From assembly GCA_003645915.1 (NCBI GenBank), contig QNDG01000165.1:1-5120 (forward strand): 5,120 nt of DNA. Direction: 5' to 3'. Shown in pieces: positions 1 through 5,120 of this stretch (the stretch's first letter is position 1; each line of letters opens with the position of its first letter). The translations under genes and the position numbers were made by a program. The DNA is from Candidatus Zhuqueibacterota bacterium (GTDB lineage: Bacteria; Zhuqueibacterota; QNDG01). The notes beneath the pieces are model-generated. The model saw only the letters and a list, made by a program, of their open reading frames with translations, was not told the origin of the DNA and searched no databases.

Positions 1-407
1 CAATTAATAAACAGTATTTTGAATGGGTGTTTGGTCTGGATTATACATTCCGCTCCCAGACTTACATAATGGCTGAATTTTATCAAAACAACTCCGCAGA
101 AACAGATTATCACAATTACAGGTTCAACAACTGGATGCAGTACATGATGGCTGAAACAAAGACAATTACAAGAAACCAGTGCTATATGATGATTCAGCAT
201 CCTGTTAATGATCTTATGACAGCTTCAGTTTCCGGATTGTACAGTTTTTCCGATAACAGTTATGCTGTTTTCCCTACGCTTGCATATAATATTTTTGAGA
301 ATATGGATCTTACGTTAATAGGTAACTTATATTTTGGTAAAAAAGGTACTGCCTATTCAGAAAATATGGGAAGCGGATTTCTTGCCCGTGCCCGTGTATA
401 TTTTTAG
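1..407 (+). CDS. Outer-membrane beta-barrel protein, C-terminal fragment (5' end outside window)
   Basis: The reading frame is open from base 3 to the TAG at 405-407 and continues upstream of the window, so the first visible GTG (base 27) is very probably internal. About 134 residues are visible. They show alternating polar/hydrophobic stretches typical of amphipathic beta strands (for example MTASVSGLYSF and LDLTLIGNLYF, then GFLARARVYF at the end), with many Tyr, Phe, Asn and Met and short turns. The chain ends in Phe with alternating hydrophobics before it, the usual C-terminal signature recognised by the BAM machinery for insertion in the outer membrane. There is no lipobox or signal peptide in view because the N-terminus is missing. 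The gene sits 42 nt upstream of the MMPL transporter with no terminator between, which suggests an export operon in which this protein is the outer-membrane partner or a co-regulated porin-like protein. The barrel assignment is fairly secure; family and substrate are unknown. Confidence 0.75.
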   Translation, partial: INKQYFEWVFGLDYTFRSQTYIMAEFYQNNSAETDYHNYRFNNWMQYMMAETKTITRNQCYMMIQHPVNDLMTASVSGLYSFSDNSYAVFPTLAYNIFENMDLTLIGNLYFGKKGTAYSENMGSGFLARARVYF

Positions 408-436
408 TACAGAATTTCCGTTTTGTTCCATTGATT

Positions 437-442
437 AAGGAG
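437..442 (+). promoter_or_regulatory. Ribosome binding site of the MMPL transporter gene
   Basis: AAGGAG lies 7 nt before the ATG at 450 and fixes that start. A TTG-initiated frame starting at 431 overlaps this site and is not a competing gene. Confidence 0.85.
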
Positions 443-449
443 AAATCAG

Positions 450-3302
450 ATGAAAGAGAAAATGTTGAAGGCTCTTGCACGGTTACACACAAATCACCCT
501 TACAGGATGATTATTGTTGTTCTTGCAATTACCATGATTTTCGGTGTGCTTTCCGAGCGCCTGCAGATAACAATGCGCTGGTCGGATCTTCTTCCTTCAG
601 CAGATCCACGAACTGTTGAATTTAATAAAATTATTGATGAGTTTGTGACATCAACCAGTATTGTAATTGTTGTACAGGGTGATGAAACCAGAACGAAAAA
701 ATTTGCAGATGAACTGGTTCCCAAACTCATTTCAGCAGTGGATACAAGTAAGAACAGTATTAACAGAAAAAAGATTAACATACTTGAGAATAAAATATCA
801 GATCTGAAATCAAAAGGAGAAACAGAAGAAATATCAGATCTTCAATCTCAGATTACCGAACTGAGGTCAAGAATAAATAGAAAGCTTATCCAGAGAGTTG
901 ATTATAAACCTGAAACAGAGTTTTTAAAGCAGCACGGCCTTATGCTGATTAAAAAGGAAGATTTGAAAAATCTTAAGGAGATTTTTTCGGATCCGAATCT
1001 TGATAAATTTTTATATAATCTTAATAATTCTCTTGAGTCTGAGTATATTGCTGATTCCGAGTCCATGTCAACCCGGGAAAAAGAAGATCATGCTTTTATG
1101 TTTCTGGACGGGATTGAAGCTTTTATAAAGATGCTGATCGTCTATGCTGAAGGCAGAAATGTGACGCCGCAGGAAGTGAAAAAACTTGCGGATAAAATTT
1201 TAATTGGAGAGCCATATACAATATCATATGATAAAAGTACTCTGATCCTGAATGCAGTGCCGAATTTTACAATGCTTGATATGGATCTTGTTGTTAATGG
1301 TACAGATGTTATCCAGAAAATTATTGATGATCAGCTTAAAGAATACCCTAGCCTTCGGGCAGGTCTTACAGGGTTTATTCCTATAGGTCATGATGAAATG
1401 TACTACTCACAGAAGAGCCTTGGTTATACTACATTCATTGCAGTAATTGCAATTCTGATAATGCTGATAATTGCATTCAGAATGTGGGTTGCTCCTGTTT
1501 TTGCCATAATTAATCTGATAATCGGAATTATATGGGCAATAGGAATTACAGTGATAATTGTGGGACAGCTTAACATTATGACACAGATGATGTCTGTAAT
1601 CCTGCTTGGTCTTGGAATTGATTTTTCTATTCACCTGCTCTCATTTTTTACGGAGCAGCGTGCTGCAGGAGCTTCAATTGGAGACGCGCTTGAGCAGACA
1701 TTTTTAAAAAGCGGTATTGGAGTAATAACAGGCGGTTTGACAACATCAGCTGCATTCTTAACAATGGCTATTTCCAGTTCCAGAGGTATGAAGGAAATGG
1801 GACTTGTAACCGGGTTCGGACTTCTGGCAATTATGATTGCTACTTTCCTGGTCCTGCCTGTAATGCTGGTTTTAAGGGAGAGAAGAGCGGATAGAAGGAC
1901 ATCAGTAATAAAATCAGGGACAAGCACAATTCAGAGAGACATATCTTTTCAGTCTCTTGGAAAAACTGCAAGCTGGCTTGGCAGGAATTATATCTTTTCA
2001 ATAATAAGTGTGATATTGATCACTGGTATTTTAATATGGCAGGCAACAAGAATTACTTTTGATTCAAATTATATGAATATTGAGCCAAAAGGCCTTACTT
2101 CTATTACGTTGCAGGATACTGTACTGAGTAAATTTGATTTAAGTATGGATTATTCTCTTGTAATTGCCGGGAGTGTGGAAGAATCAAGAGAGCTGGCTGA
2201 AAAGTTTAAAAACCTCGGGACAGTGGCAATGGTTGAGGATATTTCTCTGTACTTGCCGTCAAAAGAAAAACAGCAGGAGAGAATTAAATACATCAGAGAA
2301 ATCCGCAAAAAAATGTCGAGAGCAGAAATTAAACCGGGATTTGGATCAGCAGGAATAAAGAGGCTGGCAAAAGAACTCAGGCGGCTTGATATGAATATCA
2401 AGGAAATGCAGGACATGGCATTTATCGGGGGACAGGATAAGGTTGAGAAAAAATGTGGAAAGATAGTAGGTGATCCTGATAAGCCTGATGATACAAAAGA
2501 CATTATTCTGGAACTGTCTGCCAAATTAGAAAAAAATCCCGGACTTGTTTCAGGTTCTATTACAAAAATGCAGATAATTTTTGCGCCGTATTTTAAATCC
2601 TCTGTTCTTAACATGTGCAATACAAAAGAAATTACTCTTGCAGATCTTCCCAAGTCAATACTTGACAGATATTCCAACAAGTCAGGAGATAAATTTTTAG
2701 TAACAGTTTTTCCCCAGGGATCTTTATGGCAGGATGCGGAATTTTTAAAAAGGTTTGTAGCAGATCTGGAAAGCGTTACTCATCGTGCTACAGGAATGGG
2801 GCCTGTATTCAGAGCATTAATTGAAATTATAGGAAAAGACGGAAAGCGAGCAATGGTTCTGACAGTTGTTATAATTTTCTTCCTTTTACTACTTGATTTT
2901 AAAAATATTAAGGATGCTCTTCTTGCAATGATTCCTCTTGGAGCAGGTTTTTTCTGGATGCTCGGATTAATGCATATTACCGGCCAGCAAATGACAGTTA
3001 TGAATGTTATGGGGCTCCCTTTGATTTTGGGTATTGGAATTGACGACGGTGTTCATATTATCCACAGGTGGCGCATCGAGAAAAAAAAGGATCTTAAAAT
3101 TGTATTTGCAAGTACAGGTAAGGCAATTCTGCTTACTTCATTAACAACAATGCTTGCATTCGGTTCTCTCATTTTTTCAGTGTGGAGAGGTTTCGGCCAG
3201 CTTGGAGCTGCGCTGTTTGTTGGAGTTGGAGCGTGTTTCCTTACAACTGTAATAGTTTTGTCAGGTATTTTAGGTTATGTTATAAGAAAAAATAAAAGGT
3301 AA
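450..3302 (+). CDS. MMPL/RND-superfamily transporter, 950 aa, with coiled-coil insert
   Basis: This is an inner-membrane, proton-driven exporter of the RND superfamily, most like the MMPL/HpnN-type branch that moves lipids or other hydrophobic molecules. Predicted order: TM1 (residues ~20-36), large periplasmic domain 1 (~37-324), TM2-TM6 (~325-476), cytosolic linker rich in Arg (~477-512), TM7 (~513-531), periplasmic domain 2 (~532-799), TM8-TM12 (~800-945) and a basic tail. The two halves carry the matching TM4/TM10 motif: GLGIDFSIH with Asp391, and GIGIDDGVH with Asp865/Asp866. These acidic residues are the expected proton-relay positions. Periplasmic domain 1 contains a Lys/Glu/Ser-rich coiled-coil stretch at about 104-147. 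The length of 950 residues is within the usual range for two-repeat MMPL proteins, and no frameshift is seen. It follows a beta-barrel gene by 42 nt, fitting a trans-envelope export role. The substrate cannot be read from the sequence; hopanoid-type lipids are one possibility only. Family call is strong, subfamily weak. Confidence 0.93.
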   Translation: MKEKMLKALARLHTNHPYRMIIVVLAITMIFGVLSERLQITMRWSDLLPSADPRTVEFNKIIDEFVTSTSIVIVVQGDETRTKKFADELVPKLISAVDTSKNSINRKKINILENKISDLKSKGETEEISDLQSQITELRSRINRKLIQRVDYKPETEFLKQHGLMLIKKEDLKNLKEIFSDPNLDKFLYNLNNSLESEYIADSESMSTREKEDHAFMFLDGIEAFIKMLIVYAEGRNVTPQEVKKLADKILIGEPYTISYDKSTLILNAVPNFTMLDMDLVVNGTDVIQKIIDDQLKEYPSLRAGLTGFIPIGHDEMYYSQKSLGYTTFIAVIAILIMLIIAFRMWVAPVFAIINLIIGIIWAIGITVIIVGQLNIMTQMMSVILLGLGIDFSIHLLSFFTEQRAAGASIGDALEQTFLKSGIGVITGGLTTSAAFLTMAISSSRGMKEMGLVTGFGLLAIMIATFLVLPVMLVLRERRADRRTSVIKSGTSTIQRDISFQSLGKTASWLGRNYIFSIISVILITGILIWQATRITFDSNYMNIEPKGLTSITLQDTVLSKFDLSMDYSLVIAGSVEESRELAEKFKNLGTVAMVEDISLYLPSKEKQQERIKYIREIRKKMSRAEIKPGFGSAGIKRLAKELRRLDMNIKEMQDMAFIGGQDKVEKKCGKIVGDPDKPDDTKDIILELSAKLEKNPGLVSGSITKMQIIFAPYFKSSVLNMCNTKEITLADLPKSILDRYSNKSGDKFLVTVFPQGSLWQDAEFLKRFVADLESVTHRATGMGPVFRALIEIIGKDGKRAMVLTVVIIFFLLLLDFKNIKDALLAMIPLGAGFFWMLGLMHITGQQMTVMNVMGLPLILGIGIDDGVHIIHRWRIEKKKDLKIVFASTGKAILLTSLTTMLAFGSLIFSVWRGFGQLGAALFVGVGACFLTTVIVLSGILGYVIRKNKR
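793..864 (+). repeat. Degenerate 36-bp tandem duplication inside the coiled-coil region of the MMPL gene
   Basis: The 13-mer AAATATCAGATCT occurs at 793-805 and again at 829-841, exactly 36 nt (12 codons) apart. Two mismatches later the copies agree again in AATC (18 of the first 20 bases match). The encoded copies start ISDLKSKGETEE and ISDLQSQITELR. The spacing keeps the reading frame, so this is consistent with an old in-frame duplication that lengthened the coiled coil. It could also be chance similarity between low-complexity helical codons. Confidence 0.5.
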
Positions 3303-3336
3303 TTAAAAGAGAAAATCAAAATCTCCGCCCGGGAAC

Positions 3337-3368
3337 ATTGGGGGCACGGCGCGCCGTGCCCTTACAAT
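3337..3368. repeat. GC-rich palindrome, candidate dispersed REP/MITE-like repeat
   Basis: Bases 3342-3361 form a perfect 20-bp palindrome: arm GGGCACGG, centre CGCG, arm CCGTGCCC. Outside it, ATTG (3337-3340) is complementary to CAAT (3365-3368), separated from the core by a small asymmetric internal loop. The element is almost pure G+C in an AT-rich genome. It begins about 35 nt after the transporter stop. It is followed by TTACAATTC rather than a T-run, so it is not a standard intrinsic terminator, though it might slow RNA polymerase or protect the mRNA 3' end. Palindromes of the general form GGGGCACGG...CCGTGCCCC flanked by TAC/GTA are, from memory, common dispersed repeats in several bacterial genomes. 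Its copy number here is unknown. Confidence 0.65.
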
Positions 3369-3380
3369 TCGTGTTAACTG

Positions 3381-3396
3381 TCCGGCTACTGCCGGA
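3381..3396. repeat. Short hairpin: 6-bp stem, TACT loop
   Basis: TCCGGC (3381-3386) and GCCGGA (3391-3396) form a perfect 6-bp inverted repeat around the tetraloop TACT. It lies 19 nt after the larger palindrome and in the same GC-rich island. No T-run follows, so a terminator role is doubtful. It may be part of the same repeat element as its neighbours. Confidence 0.55.
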
Positions 3397-3414
3397 TCCG
3401 TTTAATCCGTGGAT
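3396..3414. repeat. ATCCGT direct repeat with ATCC-GT-GGAT inverted repeat
   Basis: ATCCGT occurs at 3396-3401 and 3405-3410, 9 nt apart, and the second copy forms the small inverted repeat ATCC-GT-GGAT (3405-3414). The string resembles the ATCCGTGTAATCCGTGG-type phrases that recur between genes in many bacterial genomes. That comparison is from memory and untested here. It marks the right edge of the GC-rich island, after which the sequence becomes AT-rich. Confidence 0.4.
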
Positions 3415-3468
3415 AAAAACTATACTAATCAGAATCGTAAACATACACCCGATTAAATTATAAAAAAC

Positions 3469-3474
3469 TATAAT
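3469..3474 (+). promoter_or_regulatory. Possible -10 box (TATAAT) of the DUF362-trmO promoter
   Basis: An exact TATAAT lies in the AT-rich leader about 125 nt before the DUF362 start. No good -35 hexamer is found 16-18 nt upstream (the bases there are ACACCCG). In so AT-rich a stretch a match may occur by chance, so this is only a candidate. Confidence 0.2.
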
Positions 3475-3581
3475 TATTTGTTTATATGAAAAATTATGTA
3501 CAGGTAACTTAGATATGTTTGGATTTTTAAATAAAAGTTATTAAATTTAAAGCGTTGTTTATGTTAATACTATGATGAGCC

Positions 3582-3588
3582 AAAAGGG
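3582..3588 (+). promoter_or_regulatory. Possible ribosome binding site of the DUF362 gene, deciding the start
   Basis: AAAAGGG ends 10 nt before the ATG at 3599, a slightly long but workable spacing. The alternative ATG at 3572 has no purine-rich Shine-Dalgarno in front of it and would add nine residues (MMSQKGPED) not expected in the family. The site lies inside that extension, so if it is real the downstream start is the used one. Confidence 0.45.
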
Positions 3589-3598
3589 CCCTGAAGAT

Positions 3599-4675
3599 AT
3601 GAAAAAAGTATACTTTTATCCTTTTGATAAAAGCTTTGATCTTGGTAAAAAGCAAGAAGCAGTATCTGATATTTTGAGAACAGCAGGTATAGAATCCGTT
3701 ATCGGGCCAAACGATCTTGTTGCTGTTAAGATCCATTTTGGAGAGAAAAAAAACGATACTCACATTTCTGCGGAACTTACACGTCCTGTTATTGATCTTG
3801 TAAAACAGTACAAAGGAAAACCCTTTTTAACAGATACATGTGTACTTTATAAAAGCCAGAGAGATAACAGTGTTGATCACTTAATGCTTGCTCATAAACA
3901 CGGATTTACAATTGAAAATACCGGAGCTCCGGTTGTTATTGCAGACGGGCTTGTGGGTAATCTTGAAAGAGAAGTAGAGATTAACTGTCCTATTTACAAA
4001 TCGGTCTATATTGCTGCCTCTGCTAAGGAAGCAAACGCAATTGTTGTTTTAAGCCATGTTACAGGCCATCTTGCAACAGGTCTGGGTGGAGCTATTAAAA
4101 ATATTGGTATGGGATTTGCCAGCAGGAAAGGAAAGCTAAAGCAGCATTCTGCAATGAAACCCAAAATAAAACAAAAGTTCTGTACCGGCTGCGGAGTGTG
4201 TATTGAATGGTGCCCTGTAAACTGTATCACAATGAACAATGGAAAAGCGTTTATTGATAACAATGCGTGTATAGGCTGCGGAGAGTGCCTTGCTGTATGC
4301 AGATTCGGAGCAGTTAAGCACGACTGGGCAGTCAGTGATGTTGAGCTCCAGAGAAGAATGGCAGAGCATGCTCTTGGTGTTGTTAAGGGAAAAGAAAAAA
4401 AGATTCTGTTTGTTAATTTTCTGATTAACATTACAAAAGATTGCGACTGTATGGGTATTAAACAGACTCCTGTAATTCCGGATATCGGAGTTGTGGCAGG
4501 ATTTGACGCTGTTTCTGTTGATGCTGCAAGTCTTGATTTAATTGAACAAAGAACAGGGAAAAGCCTGAGAGAAATATCATATCCTGATATTAACCTGAGG
4601 GAACAGATTGAATACGGGAATAAGATAGGGCTTGGATCATTAGAGTATAATATTATAAATATAACAGATAATTAA
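3599..4675 (+). CDS. DUF362 domain protein with inserted 2x[4Fe-4S] ferredoxin domain, 358 aa
   Basis: This belongs to the DUF362 family of uncharacterised iron-sulfur proteins; the reaction is unknown. An N-terminal DUF362 core (~1-185) has the family-type stretches VAVKIHFGEK, GKPFLTDT, VLSHVTGHL and GGAIKNIGMG. A bacterial ferredoxin-like domain follows (~190-240): Cys195, 198, 201, 205 in CTGCGVCIEWCP and Cys224, 227, 230, 234 in CIGCGECLAVCR, enough ligands for two [4Fe-4S] clusters. The core then resumes (~265-318) with the family-type DCDCMG (Cys282, Cys284) and PVIPDIGVVAGFDAVSVDAAS. No signal peptide or membrane segment is seen, so it is probably cytoplasmic. The start at 3599 is preferred over the ATG at 3572, which lacks a ribosome site. 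The second cluster motif has Arg rather than the usual Pro after its last Cys, and an extra Cys209 follows the first motif. It probably shares an mRNA with the TrmO gene 18 nt downstream. An electron-transfer role is inferred from the clusters alone. Confidence 0.92.
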   Translation: MKKVYFYPFDKSFDLGKKQEAVSDILRTAGIESVIGPNDLVAVKIHFGEKKNDTHISAELTRPVIDLVKQYKGKPFLTDTCVLYKSQRDNSVDHLMLAHKHGFTIENTGAPVVIADGLVGNLEREVEINCPIYKSVYIAASAKEANAIVVLSHVTGHLATGLGGAIKNIGMGFASRKGKLKQHSAMKPKIKQKFCTGCGVCIEWCPVNCITMNNGKAFIDNNACIGCGECLAVCRFGAVKHDWAVSDVELQRRMAEHALGVVKGKEKKILFVNFLINITKDCDCMGIKQTPVIPDIGVVAGFDAVSVDAASLDLIEQRTGKSLREISYPDINLREQIEYGNKIGLGSLEYNIINITDN

Positions 4676-4680
4676 AAGAA

Positions 4681-4687
4681 AAGGGGG
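4681..4687 (+). promoter_or_regulatory. Ribosome binding site of the TrmO gene, supporting a GTG start
   Basis: AAGGGGG ends 6 nt before the GTG at 4694. No ATG is available nearby in frame, and the conserved family N-terminus (PIGVIHTPY) begins only a few codons later, so the GTG is well supported. Confidence 0.75.
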
Positions 4688-4693
4688 TATAGC

Positions 4694-5120
4694 GTGGTTG
4701 TAGTATTTGATCCTATCGGTGTAATTCATACTCCTTATAAAAAGCCGGCGGATATGCCTGTACAGGGTGCTCTTTATCCGGAAAGCGAGGGGCATGTTAA
4801 TGTGTACCCCCGTTTTGCTGGAGGATTAAAAGATATTGAAGGATTTTCACATCTGATTCTGATATATTATTTTCACAGAGTTGATAATTATACTCTTATT
4901 TCAAGACCATATAATGACAATACACCAAGAGGGATTTTTTCAATAAGAGGACCGAGAAGACCTAATCCAATAGGAATGACAGTAGTGCGTCTTGATAAAG
5001 TGGAAGATAATGTGCTTTACATCAGCGGAGTTGATATGGTTGACGGAACACCTCTTCTTGATATTAAGCCTTATTTCCCTGATATTGATGCACATGTTGC
5101 GGAAAGAACAGGCTGGGCAC
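4694..5120 (+). CDS. trmO: TrmO/TsaA-type tRNA t6A37 N6-methyltransferase, N-terminal part (runs off window)
   Basis: TrmO-family enzymes use S-adenosylmethionine to methylate N6 of threonylcarbamoyladenosine at position 37 of tRNA(Thr), making m6t6A. They act in the cytoplasm and have an unusual beta-barrel SAM fold. The 142 visible residues hold the family signatures in order: PIGVIHTPY (~7-15), the GALYPESEGHVNVYPRFAGGL region (~25-45), GFSHLILIYYFHR (~50-62), the RGPRRPNPIGMTVVRL block (~85-100) and DGTPLLDIKPYFPDID (~117-132). The frame is still open at base 5120, so the C-terminus is missing. The visible length already covers the whole catalytic TsaA-type domain, and whether it is the short form (about 150 residues) or a long E. 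coli-like form (about 235) cannot be seen. It starts with GTG, 18 nt after the DUF362 stop, with a strong ribosome site, so co-transcription is likely. Short homologues are not all biochemically tested, so the exact substrate is inferred. Confidence 0.88.
   Translation, partial: MVVVFDPIGVIHTPYKKPADMPVQGALYPESEGHVNVYPRFAGGLKDIEGFSHLILIYYFHRVDNYTLISRPYNDNTPRGIFSIRGPRRPNPIGMTVVRLDKVEDNVLYISGVDMVDGTPLLDIKPYFPDIDAHVAERTGWA

Larger units (their letters stand above)
3303..3598. other. Non-coding intergenic region between the transporter operon and the DUF362-trmO operon
   Basis: No convincing gene is present here on either strand. The first part (about 3321-3414) is clearly GC-richer than its surroundings and contains two hairpins plus a short ATCCG repeat. 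The second part (about 3415-3575) is extremely AT-rich and without strong structure. It is the most likely place for the promoter of the downstream genes. No classical intrinsic terminator (stable stem plus T-run) follows the transporter stop codon. Confidence 0.75.

Noticed and set aside
2150..2680. 176-codon open frame on the minus strand opposite the transporter's second periplasmic domain
   Set aside because: It is a shadow of the real gene: Ser/Ile/Phe-rich low-complexity translation, no ribosome site, and no recognisable domain.
3337..3368. Intrinsic terminator of the transporter operon
   Set aside because: The stem is strong, but TTACAATTC follows on the + strand and CCAATGTTCC on the other strand, so the T-run needed for intrinsic termination is missing on both. 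Kept as a repeat instead.
3321..3420. CRISPR array or integron attachment site
   Set aside because: There are no regularly spaced repeats of CRISPR length, no spacers, and no attC-type core sites; the repeats are short and adjacent.
3486..3544. Two tiny + strand frames (ATG 3486-TAG 3512, 8 codons; ATG 3515-TAA 3544, 9 codons) as possible leader peptides
   Set aside because: Neither has a ribosome site, neither contains a run of regulatory codons, and there is no attenuator-like stem with T-run after them. AT-rich DNA gives such frames by chance.
3303..3598. Riboswitch or tRNA in the intergenic region
   Set aside because: No cloverleaf, no T-loop sequence such as GGTTCGAATCC, and no known riboswitch core was recognised; the AT-rich part has no stable fold by eye.
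4006..4431. 141-codon minus-strand frame opposite the ferredoxin part of the DUF362 gene
   Set aside because: It lies entirely over a frame with clear cysteine motifs and family matches, and its own translation shows no domain.

Overview
The window is AT-rich (roughly 35-38% G+C by eye) bacterial DNA, and every gene lies on the + strand. An outer-membrane beta-barrel C-terminus followed by an RND-superfamily exporter points to a diderm (Gram-negative-type) bacterium. A two-cluster ferredoxin-like DUF362 protein suggests an anaerobic or facultative lifestyle. The sequence does not fix the phylum; an FCB-group, spirochaete-like or uncultured lineage would be compatible, and this is only inference.

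Layout. (i) 1-407 is the 3' end of a beta-barrel protein whose start lies upstream of the window; it ends in an aromatic-rich strand with a terminal Phe. (ii) 450-3302 encodes a complete 950-residue MMPL/RND-type transporter with 12 predicted membrane segments in two repeats of six, two large extracytoplasmic domains and a coiled-coil insert in the first. The two genes are 42 nt apart with no terminator between them, so they probably form one envelope-export operon. (iii) 3303-3598 is non-coding. It holds a GC-rich palindrome, a second short hairpin and a small ATCCG repeat, which look like a composite dispersed repeat, followed by a very AT-rich stretch that probably carries the next promoter. 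(iv) 3599-4675 encodes a DUF362 protein with an inserted 2x[4Fe-4S] ferredoxin domain. (v) 4694 to the window end encodes the first 142 residues of a TrmO/TsaA-type tRNA methyltransferase with a GTG start and a strong Shine-Dalgarno. It starts 18 nt after the DUF362 stop, so the two are probably co-transcribed.

Functionally there are two units: an envelope transport pair (barrel plus MMPL pump), and a DUF362/TrmO pair whose common purpose is not evident. I see no mobile-element genes, CRISPR arrays, tRNA or rRNA. Nothing here amounts to a demonstrably new system. The points most worth checking are the repeat-rich intergenic region, the barrel-MMPL pairing, and the DUF362 protein with its conserved but functionally unexplained cysteines.
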